The position numbers were made by a program, and so were the translations under genes. From SABI01 sp963677695 (lineage in GTDB: Bacteria; Spirochaetota; Spirochaetia; Sphaerochaetales; Sphaerochaetaceae), in NCBI GenBank assembly GCA_963677695.2, contig CAXXUJ010000001.1, positions 1,364,001-1,428,000 on the forward strand: 64,000 nucleotides of DNA, read 5' to 3'. Of this stretch, positions 51,826 through 60,000 are shown in pieces. The notes beneath the pieces were generated by a model that saw nothing but the letters and a program-made list of their open reading frames with translations, searched no databases and was not told where the DNA came from. Positions within the stretch are counted from its first letter, which is position 1, and each line of letters begins with the position of its first letter.

Positions 51826-52383
51826 ATGATAACGGAGGAAGAGAAAAAGGAAATTCTCAGGAAGTATAGAAAAGGCAACGCCATTCTATTCACTCCAGAC
51901 AGTCCGATGCTTCTTTCTCTTACGCTGAATCTTGAGTCGAGTGTAAAGCGATCTGTGGTTCTCTGGGCGTTTGACACAGCCGAAGAAGCCTGTTCACGAT
52001 TTGAACAGTTATGTCCCGGTCAGGACATTCCCAGGAAGTGTGTGGCTGTCTGCCGATTGTGGGCACGCGGTGAGGTAAAGATACAAGAGGGGAGGCGGGC
52101 CATACTTGCCTGTCATGCACTGGCGAAAGGGATGGAAGAGAAGGAAGGGATTGCTCTTGTTCATGCAATCGCCCAGGCGTGTTCTTCCGTCCACGCCCAG
52201 CGTCATGCAGTTGCATTCCCCCTCTACCGTCTCACGGCGATGATCCGGAGGTGCGGTCCTGAGAAGATATGGTCCTCTCTCGAGGCTTATGTGGATCATA
52301 TGTCGGAGCGGCTTACCTACTGGCAGCTCAATTCAGATGATCCGCAGCTGGTGTGGGCCCCATTTCTGAAGAGGGAAGATTAA
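51826..52383 (+). CDS. Putative immunity protein, Imm5-like
   Basis: A 185-residue alpha-helical, cytosolic protein. The central run LWAFDTAEEACSRFEQLCPGQDIPRKCVAVCRLWARGEVKIQEGRRAILACHALAK and the later HAIAQACSSVHAQRHAVAFPLY follow the pattern of Imm5-like predicted immunity proteins: W-A-x-D, an R-K-A-x-x-A-C-R-x-W segment, then Ala/His-rich helices. No polymorphic toxin gene is visible beside it, so the immunity label is a family name rather than a demonstrated role. It is divergent from the HTH operon and meets the cupin gene tail to tail with a 4-bp overlap. Confidence 0.55.
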   Translation: MITEEEKKEILRKYRKGNAILFTPDSPMLLSLTLNLESSVKRSVVLWAFDTAEEACSRFEQLCPGQDIPRKCVAVCRLWARGEVKIQEGRRAILACHALAKGMEEKEGIALVHAIAQACSSVHAQRHAVAFPLYRLTAMIRRCGPEKIWSSLEAYVDHMSERLTYWQLNSDDPQLVWAPFLKRED

Positions 52384-52703
52384 GAGTTGTACATCCTCGG
52401 AGAAGGGGATTTGATTACAAAAAACTCACAGGTTTCGGGGTCTTCATTCCGTACTTTCATCGGAGTGTCAAAGGGAATATTGATGATTGATCCTCTCTCG
52501 TAGGCGTGGGGTTCCTGCTCGCCGAGCTCGAGGGTGAGTGTTCCTCTGATCACGATCATATGCACAAGAGAATTGGAATTATGATCAGGGACCTTCTCTC
52601 CCTGGGGAAGTACCATGTGGTTGATCATTACAGGATCGTCATCGATCAGTTTCTCAATGTGTTTTTCATCATCTGTCGCATAGGCGTATCGTTTTTCTAT
52701 CAT
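52380..52703 (-). CDS. Small cupin-domain protein
   Basis: A 107-residue single-domain cupin. The core reads MVLPQGEKVPDHNSNSLVHMIVIRGTLTLELGEQEPHAYERGSIINIPFDTPMKVRN, i.e. the two cupin motifs with a G-x(5)-H-x(n)-HxxVI-x-G-x-L pattern and PFDTPMKVRN. Metal-binding residues are partly present (His, Glu, His), so a metal site is plausible. Function is unknown. ATG at 52703 is favoured over 52709 because GAGGAG then has a proper spacing. A minus-strand TATAAT lies at 52739-52734 upstream. Confidence 0.75.
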   Translation of the reverse strand: MIEKRYAYATDDEKHIEKLIDDDPVMINHMVLPQGEKVPDHNSNSLVHMIVIRGTLTLELGEQEPHAYERGSIINIPFDTPMKVRNEDPETCEFFVIKSPSPRMYNS

Positions 52704-52760
52704 TGTCATCTCCTCGTTTTACAGGTAGTATGGATTATACATGGAACATATCGGGAGATA

Positions 52761-52776
52761 TGTTGCAAGTGCAACA
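52761..52776. promoter_or_regulatory. 16-bp palindrome between the cupin and AI-2E permease genes
   Basis: TGTTGCAAGTGCAACA: perfect 7-bp arms with a 2-bp centre. It lies between divergent starts, about 22 bp upstream of the cupin -10 and 26 bp before the permease ATG. This is a typical binding site size for a dimeric MarR/TetR/HxlR-class regulator; which one is unknown. Confidence 0.5.
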
Positions 52777-52801
52777 AAAATTGGGTTGAAAGGAAAATTG
52801 T

Positions 52802-53908
52802 ATGAGTGAGAAATTACCAGGCAGTCATTCAGTCATCAGAATCGTCGCCTTCATTGCTGTGATTCTCTTCATCATGGCACTGGGAACTATTTCCTCCCTC
52901 TGGCTCTATATTGTGGGAATCCTGAAACCGGTTCTCCTCGGTCTGTTCCTTTCCATCATCATAAGCGTACCTCTGAAGTTCTTTGAATCTCACCTGTTCA
53001 CCCGCGGCTCTGCCAGACTGAGACGTTTCCTTTCATTGGTAGCCACATTCATCATCGCTCTTCTGATTGTCACGGTACTTCTGTTCATCATCATTCCTCA
53101 GCTGACTCAGGCGGCAAACGGAGTGGTTGAGAAGCTCCCGCCTCTGCTGCAGAATGTCTCCGACTACGTAAGCAGTGCAAGTGAGAACCTTCCTGACTGG
53201 CTTGCAGGAGTGAACCTGGATCTGCAGAGTATTGAATCGGAGGTGATGGCACTGGTGCAGTCGGGAGCGAAAACGCTTGTCGGTTCTTCACTCTCTATTG
53301 TTCAGTCGACGGTGTCATCGGTTGTTACGGTACTTCTCTCCTTGGTCTTCGCGATCTACATTCTTGCAAAGAAGGAGGAGATGATAGAAAAACTGAAGAA
53401 CCTGCTCAGGGCATACCTGTCGGTTCAGAGGTATGAAACACTGATTCACGGGGGTAGGGTAGCTACACAGACCATGCAGGCATTCATCGCCACCATGGCG
53501 GTGGAGGCACTTATCCTGGGAGGACTGTTCCTCATCACGATGCTGATATTCTCCTTCCCGTACCCCTTTCTTGTGGCTTCCATTGTTGCGGTGTCGGCCT
53601 TCATTCCTATTGTGGGAGCCTTCCTCGCTGCTGCGATAGGTGCATTGCTGATGGTTGTCACCGATCCTATGCAGGCTCTGTACTTTCTTATCCTCTTTCT
53701 TGTTCTTCAACAGGTCGAAGGAAATATCATCTACCCGAAGGTGGTCGGTGATTCGATCGGACTTCCCGCCTTCTGGGTTCTCTTTGCCGTGATTGTCGGA
53801 GGAAACCTCTTCGGTGTGCTCGGGATGTTCGTAGGAGTTCCTGCGGTCGCCGTTGTCTATTCGCTTGTAGAAGAGAGCGTCACTATGAGACTGGAGTTGA
53901 AAAGGTGA
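52802..53908 (+). CDS. AI-2E family (PerM-like) membrane transporter
   Basis: A 368-residue inner-membrane protein with seven or eight TM helices in the AI-2E/PerM arrangement: three N-terminal helices, a ~60-residue loop rich in amphipathic helix (LPPLLQNVSDYVSSASENLPDWL), then five helices. The late motif VVGDSIGLPAFWVLFAVIVGGNLFGVLGMFVGVPAVAVVYSL is the strong family signature. Characterised relatives move autoinducer-2, sodium/protons or other small solutes; nothing here fixes the substrate. It overlaps the next gene by 4 bp (GTGA). Confidence 0.88.
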   Translation: MSEKLPGSHSVIRIVAFIAVILFIMALGTISSLWLYIVGILKPVLLGLFLSIIISVPLKFFESHLFTRGSARLRRFLSLVATFIIALLIVTVLLFIIIPQLTQAANGVVEKLPPLLQNVSDYVSSASENLPDWLAGVNLDLQSIESEVMALVQSGAKTLVGSSLSIVQSTVSSVVTVLLSLVFAIYILAKKEEMIEKLKNLLRAYLSVQRYETLIHGGRVATQTMQAFIATMAVEALILGGLFLITMLIFSFPYPFLVASIVAVSAFIPIVGAFLAAAIGALLMVVTDPMQALYFLILFLVLQQVEGNIIYPKVVGDSIGLPAFWVLFAVIVGGNLFGVLGMFVGVPAVAVVYSLVEESVTMRLELKR

Positions 53909-54594
53909 ACATTTCCATTACACGAAACACTCTGTTGAAAAGTATCCCGCTGCTCCTCTATCTCTTTCTTATCACCTTCTTTCTTGTGAGGAACGGGAGC
54001 GGAGTGATCGAACGTGTCATTGAGTACGGGCAGGTCCATAAGGTCCTGACAATCTGGATCTTTTTGTTCCTCTACCTGCTGAAATCTGTCTCCTTCGGTC
54101 TCCCCTTTGTAGCCCTGTATGCCGCGGTTGCTGTGATCTATCCCTTCTGGTTCGCTCTTTTCATCAATATGCTCGGCGTCTTCATCAACCAGCAGATCCC
54201 GTTTTTCATTGGACGAAAACGGGGGAGTGTCTATGTCACTCAGATTGAGAAGAAGTTTCCTTTTATAAGCGCTTTGCTGAAATTCAAGGACACAAGCCAT
54301 TTTCTCTTCACCTTCCTCTTGAAACTGATAGGGAAGATTCCTCACGAAATCACGAATCTGATGCTCGGGGCTCTCGGTATCAGGTATCGCGTTTCCTACC
54401 CGGCAACGATCCTTGCTTTCCTCCCTGAGATGATTCCGGTCATGATCATGGCACGTGGATACAAAGATCCCGATTCAGCGGCATTCATCGTCTCAACCAC
54501 GTTAGTCTTTGCAGTCCCTCTTGCTTCTCTTCTCTTTTATCTGCTGTACAGAAAACGGATGAATAAAAAGGAATCAGCACAGTCCGAGGTATGA
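53905..54594 (+). CDS. TVP38/VTT-domain membrane protein
   Basis: A 229-residue inner-membrane protein of the VTT/DedA-like group. Starting with GTG inside the preceding stop, it has TM helices at about 10-28, 45-75, 80-100 and two at the C-terminus. The VTT hallmarks are PFVALYAAVAVIYPFWFALFINMLGVFINQQIPFFIGRK and the later LLKLIGKIPHEITNLMLGALGIRYRVSYPATILAF. Relatives have been linked to lipid scrambling and membrane homeostasis. The pairing with an AI-2E-type permease suggests a common operon, with no further clue to function. Confidence 0.65.
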   Translation: MNISITRNTLLKSIPLLLYLFLITFFLVRNGSGVIERVIEYGQVHKVLTIWIFLFLYLLKSVSFGLPFVALYAAVAVIYPFWFALFINMLGVFINQQIPFFIGRKRGSVYVTQIEKKFPFISALLKFKDTSHFLFTFLLKLIGKIPHEITNLMLGALGIRYRVSYPATILAFLPEMIPVMIMARGYKDPDSAAFIVSTTLVFAVPLASLLFYLLYRKRMNKKESAQSEV

Positions 54595-54669
54595 TTGTCT
54601 TTCTGCGCGGGGTTGTGATTGCCTGCCTAGGATGTATATAATGGCGTAACCTGCCACGGGGAGGATGAG

Positions 54670-56604
54670 ATGATCGATGGATTTGTGAGAGTCGCGGTAG
54701 CGTCACCGAAGATAAAGGTCGCTGATGTACAGTACAACAGCGATGCAGTGATAGAACTGATCAGAGAGGCTTCGGAAAACGATGTTGCTCTCATCGTGTT
54801 TCCTGAGCTTGTTGTCACCGGGTACACCTGCGGTGACCTGTTCTTCCAGAAATCTCTCCTTCACTCTTCCCTTGAGGGGCTCACAAAGATAGCTGAAGCT
54901 TCCAAAGGAATGGACCTCACGGTGATCGTCGGTGCTCCTCTCCTTGAGAGGGGGAAACTCTATAACTGCGCAGTTGTGATCGAGGACGGCCACTTCCTTG
55001 CCGCTGTACCGAAAATCAACCTTCCCAACTACAGCGAGTTCTATGAGAAGAGATGGTTTACTCCGGCTCCTTCTTATGATCAGCTGATCACCATCGGTGA
55101 TGATACCATCCCGTTCACCTCTTCTGTCCTTCTTGAATCGGCCTCCTACCGTGATTTCCGTGTCGGTATCGAAATCTGTGAGGATATGTGGGCTGTCGAT
55201 CCCCCTGCGATACAGCTGGTGAAGAGGGGAGCCACGGTCATCGTGAATCTCTCTGCAAGCAATGAGATTGTAGGAAAGGATGCGTACCGGAGAATGCTGG
55301 TACAGGGAGCCTCGGGGCGCTATAGTGCTGCCTACCTCTATGCAAATGCAAGCATGGGAGAATCGACTACCGATATCGTGTTTCTCGGCCATTGCATGAT
55401 CAGTGAGAGCGGAACGATGCTTGCTGAGAGCGAAGTTCCCTTTGAAGGGTTGATCTATACTGAAATAGATATAGAGCGAATGCTGAGTGAACGTCTCAGT
55501 CATACAAGTTTTGATGTGTGTGACCGCAGCGATTATACTGTGGTGGAAATGAAGAGCGCATTGAAAGATGTGTATCTGACCCGTGAGATTCCCCGCCACC
55601 CCTTCATTCCCCCTGCAGGTCCCGAGTCTGCTTCCCGTCTTGAGTCGATTCTTCTCATGCAGAGCATGGGTCTTGTGAAACGTCTTGAGCACATCGGTGC
55701 GAAAAAACTTGTGATCGGCATATCGGGAGGACTCGATTCCACCCTCGCTTTGATTGTGGCAGTAAGAGCTTTTGACTACCTCTCCCTTGATAGGAAGGGA
55801 ATCATCGCGGTCACGATGCCCTGTTTCGGTACCTCTCAACGGACGAAATCAAACGCCTATGAACTTGCCGGTGCCTACGGCATAGATCTGAGAGAGATTG
55901 ATATCACACGGGCAGTGCGTCAGCACTTCAGTGATATCAGCCATGACGAGGCGATTCAGAATGTCACGTATGAGAACTCTCAGGCAAGGGAAAGGACTCA
56001 GGTCCTTATGGACCTGTCGAATGCGGAAGGGGCCATAGTCCTCGGTACCGGAGACCTCTCCGAACTCGCACTCGGCTGGGCTACCTATAATGGTGACCAC
56101 ATGTCGATGTATGGAGTGAATGCCTCCATTCCTAAAACCCTCATCCGATCTCTGGTTACGTACAGTATCTCGATAAGCGAAAACCCTGTCCTCAGGGAAA
56201 CCCTTCAGGATGTCCTTGATACTCCTGTTTCACCCGAACTCCTTCCTCCTTCAGAAGGAGAGATCTCTCAGAAGACCGAGGACCTTGTAGGTCCCTATGA
56301 ACTCCATGATTTCTTCCTCTACTACGCACTGAGGTGGAGTTTCTCCCCGGCCAAGGTCTTCCGTATGGCCAAGGTCGCTTTCTCTCCCGACTATTCCCCG
56401 GCCGTCATACTGAAATGGCTGAGAACCTTCTATAGAAGATTCTTCTCCCAGCAGTTCAAACGGAGTGCGCTTCCTGACGGAGCGAAGGTCGGTTCGGTCG
56501 CCCTCAGTCCCCGTGGAGACCTCAGAATGCCGAGTGATGCTTCGGTGTCATTGTGGATAGATGAAGTGGATGATCTGGTGGCGACGTATGGCGAAACCCT
56601 TTAA
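54670..56604 (+). CDS. nadE: Glutamine-dependent NAD+ synthetase
   Basis: Makes NAD+ from deamido-NAD+, ATP and glutamine. Residues about 1-280 are a carbon-nitrogen hydrolase glutaminase with the catalytic triad Glu in FPELVVTGYTCGD, Lys in VPKINLPNYSEF and Cys in GIEICEDMW. The synthetase half has the ATP-binding SGGLDSTLA (PP-loop) at about 353 and the later GTGDLSELALGW. The 644-residue length is the two-domain form. It is preceded by GGGGAGG and is transcribed alone. Confidence 0.95.
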   Translation: MIDGFVRVAVASPKIKVADVQYNSDAVIELIREASENDVALIVFPELVVTGYTCGDLFFQKSLLHSSLEGLTKIAEASKGMDLTVIVGAPLLERGKLYNCAVVIEDGHFLAAVPKINLPNYSEFYEKRWFTPAPSYDQLITIGDDTIPFTSSVLLESASYRDFRVGIEICEDMWAVDPPAIQLVKRGATVIVNLSASNEIVGKDAYRRMLVQGASGRYSAAYLYANASMGESTTDIVFLGHCMISESGTMLAESEVPFEGLIYTEIDIERMLSERLSHTSFDVCDRSDYTVVEMKSALKDVYLTREIPRHPFIPPAGPESASRLESILLMQSMGLVKRLEHIGAKKLVIGISGGLDSTLALIVAVRAFDYLSLDRKGIIAVTMPCFGTSQRTKSNAYELAGAYGIDLREIDITRAVRQHFSDISHDEAIQNVTYENSQARERTQVLMDLSNAEGAIVLGTGDLSELALGWATYNGDHMSMYGVNASIPKTLIRSLVTYSISISENPVLRETLQDVLDTPVSPELLPPSEGEISQKTEDLVGPYELHDFFLYYALRWSFSPAKVFRMAKVAFSPDYSPAVILKWLRTFYRRFFSQQFKRSALPDGAKVGSVALSPRGDLRMPSDASVSLWIDEVDDLVATYGETL

Positions 56605-56674
56605 CTTTAAGGCATAACCCCTTTTCCTCCCGTTATTTATAAGAAAGTCTGAGAAATAATGTATCCTTTTCACA

Positions 56675-56702
56675 TTGAGCGGTGTTATAATTATGTTATA
56701 AC
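56675..56702 (+). promoter_or_regulatory. Promoter with overlapping palindrome ahead of the small outer-membrane protein genes
   Basis: TTGAGC (56675-56680), 16-bp spacer, TATAAC (56697-56702). A perfect inverted repeat GTTATAA-TTATG-TTATAAC (56684-56702) covers the spacer and -10, so a repressor bound here would block polymerase. A second TATAAT at 56686 offers an alternative -10 without a good -35. Confidence 0.45.
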
Positions 56703-56729
56703 AAGGTGGAACTGTGAGCAGGGGAGAGC

Positions 56730-57338
56730 ATGAGGAGAGACCGAAACAAAATATTCACGTTGATAGTCCTCCTTGTTATGTTGATCCTGCTGCCCCTTGG
56801 AGCGCGCAGCACGTTTGATATCGGGCTTCAGAGTGCGATGCTGTACGGTTGCAGCGAGTCTGGTTCAGACGGTGATTTTTTTCAGGAAATGAGCGTAGGA
56901 AGAAACTGGGCGATCGGTGTAGGACTTGATATGAGAATGACAGTTTTCCATCTGTCACTCCTTGCATCAAGTGATAGCGAAACGGAAGAGGCTTTCAATA
57001 TCTATTCCAGCCTCTCCTTTGATCTTCCAGTGATCAATGACTTCATCTACCTCACAGCAGGTGCTGGAGTCACAACCGGGATCGAATTCCTTTCAGATGA
57101 AGGGTCCCGTCTCGGTTACAACGGCGTTGCCTCAAACGGTGATGAGAGCTTTTCTGAGGTTCTCGGTAACTCGCCGATTCATCTGAAAGCCGGATTGGAT
57201 TTCATACTGGGGCATGCAGCGTTCAGTCTCTACTATATGAGACAGAGCGATCAGGTATTGGATAACGGTATTGAGGGAATATGGAGCGCAGGCGGCAGCA
57301 ATATGGTCGGCCTGGCCCTTAATCTCTCGGTTATGTAA
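56730..57338 (+). CDS. Putative small outer-membrane protein 1
   Basis: A 202-residue exported protein of no recognised family. A signal peptide (about 1-26, RNKIFTLIVLLVMLILLPLGA) is followed by alternating-polarity beta-strands typical of an 8-stranded-type barrel: GIGLD-like and YLTAGAGVTTGIEFL segments, and a C-terminal NMVGLALNLSVM. The ATG follows GGGGAGAGC. Length, strand pattern and neighbours are like the two proteins after it, although sequence identity is low. A barrel in the outer membrane is inferred, not shown. Confidence 0.55.
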   Translation: MRRDRNKIFTLIVLLVMLILLPLGARSTFDIGLQSAMLYGCSESGSDGDFFQEMSVGRNWAIGVGLDMRMTVFHLSLLASSDSETEEAFNIYSSLSFDLPVINDFIYLTAGAGVTTGIEFLSDEGSRLGYNGVASNGDESFSEVLGNSPIHLKAGLDFILGHAAFSLYYMRQSDQVLDNGIEGIWSAGGSNMVGLALNLSVM

Positions 57339-57374
57339 AAAACAAGGGGATTTACCCCGATGAAAAAACTAAGG

Positions 57375-57390
57375 CGAAGGGAAACCTTCG
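57375..57390 (+). promoter_or_regulatory. GAAA-tetraloop hairpin next to the ribosome binding site of OM protein 2
   Basis: CGAAGG, loop GAAA, CCTTCG (57375-57390): a 6-bp stem with a stable GNRA loop ending just before the AAAGGAG site at 57391. Also GGGG-ATTTA-CCCC lies 20 bp earlier. It may stabilise the mRNA or set translation of the following gene. Confidence 0.4.
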
Positions 57391-57403
57391 AAAGGAGTTG
57401 GTT

Positions 57404-58009
57404 ATGAAAAAGACTTTGATTGCAGCGGCTATTATCATACTCATCGTACCGGCGATGCTCTCAGCAAAGCTGATGAGTTTCAGCGCAGGTGTCACAGGAC
57501 AGTATAAGATTCCCGTAGATGCACAGACGCTTGAATGGGATGAGAGCATGGGTGATATCGAGAACTATCAGTTCGGAGCAGATATCAGAACCCGTATTCT
57601 CTTCGCTGAAGTGGATGCCATGGCTCTTCTTGGAAACACCCAGGATGAACTGACCCTCGACGGTGTTGTCACCGGCGGTCTCTCACTTGACCTTCTCGGC
57701 CTCGTCCGTGTCGGTCTCGGCCTCGGACCCCGTGTCATTGCCACCTTCCCGAGCGGCGGTACTCCCACCTTCATCTTCAAGGATGGAACAGAAATCGGTG
57801 AAGACTTCCAGGAAGCAATCATGCAGACCCCTCTCACCTGGAGAGCAACTGCAGATATCAAGCTTGGCAAGATCCTTGTCGGACTCAACTATACCGTTGA
57901 TTCCAACGACTTCAGCCTTGACTCGAACAACTACACGGATCTTCTTCCCGGCACTGATCAGTGGGAAAGCGGCCGCATAGGCGCTTCGGTACTGTTCACC
58001 CTCTTCTAG
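57404..58009 (+). CDS. Putative small outer-membrane protein 2
   Basis: A 201-residue exported protein. The signal peptide MKKTLIAAAIIILIVPAMLSA leads into a beta-rich mature chain starting LMSFSAGVTGQYKIPVDAQ. It shares its general plan with the next protein: a short N-terminal strand ending in a (K/V)(I/V)PV motif, an internal FGADIRTR / GGSEIRL strand, a PR/Y-I strand, and a C-terminal strand ending in LF or VL, so the two are probably divergent paralogues. AAAGGAG precedes the ATG. No named family is recognised. Confidence 0.6.
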   Translation: MKKTLIAAAIIILIVPAMLSAKLMSFSAGVTGQYKIPVDAQTLEWDESMGDIENYQFGADIRTRILFAEVDAMALLGNTQDELTLDGVVTGGLSLDLLGLVRVGLGLGPRVIATFPSGGTPTFIFKDGTEIGEDFQEAIMQTPLTWRATADIKLGKILVGLNYTVDSNDFSLDSNNYTDLLPGTDQWESGRIGASVLFTLF

Positions 58010-58034
58010 GGCGCCCAGTCAGTCCGTTATTCAT

Positions 58035-58062
58035 CACACTCCCGGGGAAATTCGGGAGTGTG
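58035..58062 (+). terminator. Strong hairpin between OM protein 2 and 3 genes
   Basis: CACACTCCCG (58035-58044) and CGGGAGTGTG (58053-58062) form a perfect 10-bp stem with an 8-nt loop. No U tract follows, so it is either a weak terminator or an mRNA-stabilising element that shields the upstream message. Confidence 0.5.
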
Positions 58063-58088
58063 TCGTCCAGAACCGGCAGGTGATTATA

Positions 58089-58715
58089 GTGAAAAAAACA
58101 ATTGCAAGCATCATAGTCATTCTCCTCACTGTATCAGCTGCCGTATCTGCCTCACCGTTCTCGGTCAACATCGGAACAATCAGCGAATTCCAGGTTCCTG
58201 TGGGCTCTCAGGATATTTTGCAGGCTGATGTGATCGACGTCAACAACTGGGCCGGCGGCTCTGAAATCCGACTCACGGCAGCTTTTCTCTCTCTTGATGC
58301 CTATATGATCACAAAGCAGGGAGAGATCGTCGATGTGGTAGACGGCGGTGAAGCTGCGTTTGCAGACGGGATCCAGCAGAGGGTGTTCGGCATGGCAGAC
58401 CTCTCGATCACAACGAAGGTCGCTGACTTCACAACCCTTTCTGTCGGTGCAGGTCCTGCCTACGGTATCAAGCTCTACTCAGGCTGGGAACCGGAATTCT
58501 GGCTCTATAACGAAGATAATCTGATTGGACAGGATGTGCTTTCTCATCTTCTTGATGACTTCACCCTTTCCTACCGTGCACGTCTCGATTTCTCCTTCAG
58601 CCGTTTCAGTTACGGTATTTCCTATTCGGTATCGGGTATCGGTCCCAATGATCCCTACACACCCGACTGGGAAAAGGGAAAACTTGCCGTATCGTTCATC
58701 ACACGCGTTTTATAA
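58089..58715 (+). CDS. Putative small outer-membrane protein 3
   Basis: A 208-residue exported protein, probably a paralogue of the preceding one. GTG at 58089 is preferred because GGCAGG then has an 8-base spacing; a GTG at 58080 has none. The signal peptide (KKTIASIIVILLTVSAAVSA) is followed by SPFSVNIGTISEFQVPVGSQ, GGSEIRLTAAFLSLDAY and a strand-rich C-terminus ending SFITRVL. As with its neighbours a beta-barrel is likely but the family is unassigned. The gene cluster of three such proteins suggests local duplication. Confidence 0.6.
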   Translation: MKKTIASIIVILLTVSAAVSASPFSVNIGTISEFQVPVGSQDILQADVIDVNNWAGGSEIRLTAAFLSLDAYMITKQGEIVDVVDGGEAAFADGIQQRVFGMADLSITTKVADFTTLSVGAGPAYGIKLYSGWEPEFWLYNEDNLIGQDVLSHLLDDFTLSYRARLDFSFSRFSYGISYSVSGIGPNDPYTPDWEKGKLAVSFITRVL

Positions 58716-58779
58716 CCCATCCCTCTATCTAACACGCTCCGATTATGGTACTATCGTTGTATCAGATGAGGAGATGAGT

Positions 58780-59226
58780 ATGGGTAAGCGGTCAATTTTA
58801 GGTTCATCACTTTCTGCAGTGATTCTTGCTGCACTTTTCTATTTTGTCATCTACTTTTTTGTTCCATCACTTGCAGACCCGTTCTTCGGCGTTTCCTACC
58901 AGGGGAAAAGAGATGTGGTTCAGCTCCAGAATTCAGTTTCCGATATTCTGGCGAAGGCACGTGTCCCTCAGGTGGAGATCGATCAGTACCTGTCGCAGCT
59001 TGATACGCAGGAATTCTATGCACAGATAAAGGCGAAGACGGGAGAGGGTGAAGAGGCGGTTCTCAACTATCTTCAGGAACTCGGTGCGGATGTCGATTTC
59101 ACGACGATTGAGACTTCTGATCTGAAGGGCGTTCTTCAGGAGGGATTTGCGAAGAGTTCCACCTTTACGAAGAATCAGCTTCGTGCACTCGAGCGTCTGC
59201 TGAAGGGTACGCTGGATTCACTGTGA
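58780..59226 (+). CDS. Small single-pass membrane protein
   Basis: A 148-residue protein with one N-terminal TM helix (about 8-30, SSLSAVILAALFYFVIYFFV) and a ~115-residue extracytoplasmic, mostly helical domain (VVQLQNSVSDILAKARVPQVEIDQYLSQLD). The ATG at 58780 has a GAGGAG site 6 bases away; an ATG six bases earlier is too close. No family recognised. The gene ends on the start of the beta-lactamase-fold hydrolase (TGATG), so it is the first gene of the operon that continues to polA and coaE. Confidence 0.6.
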   Translation: MGKRSILGSSLSAVILAALFYFVIYFFVPSLADPFFGVSYQGKRDVVQLQNSVSDILAKARVPQVEIDQYLSQLDTQEFYAQIKAKTGEGEEAVLNYLQELGADVDFTTIETSDLKGVLQEGFAKSSTFTKNQLRALERLLKGTLDSL

Positions 59227-59990
59227 TGAGAATTACCTTTCTGGGTACCGGTACCTCTCACGGCGTTCCCAAGGTGGGGTGTTCCTGTGCCGTCTGCACA
59301 AACAAAGACCCGAAAAACAATCGATACAGGGCAAGCATACTTATAGAACATGACGGGTACAGGTACGTTGTCGATACCGGTCCCGAATTCAGACTCCAGA
59401 TGATCAGAGCTGATATCAAGCATCTTGACGGAGTGCTGTTCACACACTGTCATGCAGACCATATCAACGGTATAGATGACCTGAGAGTCTTCTGCTCGGA
59501 AGGTCCTCTCAATGTCTACAGCTCAGATACTGTGATCGAAACCCTCCACTCCCGATTTGCCTATGCTATCGGAAAGAATCCCTACAGGGGAGGCCTTCCC
59601 CAGCTCCATGCCCATGTCATTCACAATGAAGGAATCAATCTCTCAGGCCTGCACTGCATCCCGGTCCCTCTGATCCATGGGTGCCGTACCGTGTTCGGTT
59701 ACAGAATAGGACCGTTCGCCTACCTGACCGACTGCAAGACTATTCCTGAAGAGAGTTTCTCCCTTCTTGAAGGACTTGACGTTGTCGTTCTCGATGCTCT
59801 CAGGTATGAAGAGCATCCCACCCATATGAATGTCGATGAGGCTATCGCCGCTGCGAGAAGAATAGGGGCGAAGACAACCTACCTGACCCATCTCTCTCAC
59901 CGTCTGGAACATCATGCTTTTGATTCAGCACTCCCGGAGGATATCCATCCGGCCTACGACATGATGAGTCTCGAGTTCCCCCACGCGTAA
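59226..59990 (+). CDS. Beta-lactamase-fold metal-dependent hydrolase, PhnP-like
   Basis: A 254-residue phosphodiesterase-like hydrolase of the metallo-beta-lactamase superfamily. The metal-binding THCHADHINGIDDLR motif, the preceding GTGTSHGVPKVGCSCAVC zinc-cysteine element (as in PhnP and relatives), Asp in LTDCKT and the final THLSHRLEHH are present. Members cleave cyclic phosphodiesters; the physiological substrate here cannot be assigned. The ATG at 59226 overlaps the preceding stop. The polymerase gene follows 10 bp later. Confidence 0.85.
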   Translation: MRITFLGTGTSHGVPKVGCSCAVCTNKDPKNNRYRASILIEHDGYRYVVDTGPEFRLQMIRADIKHLDGVLFTHCHADHINGIDDLRVFCSEGPLNVYSSDTVIETLHSRFAYAIGKNPYRGGLPQLHAHVIHNEGINLSGLHCIPVPLIHGCRTVFGYRIGPFAYLTDCKTIPEESFSLLEGLDVVVLDALRYEEHPTHMNVDEAIAAARRIGAKTTYLTHLSHRLEHHAFDSALPEDIHPAYDMMSLEFPHA

Positions 59991-60000
59991 GGAAAAGACT

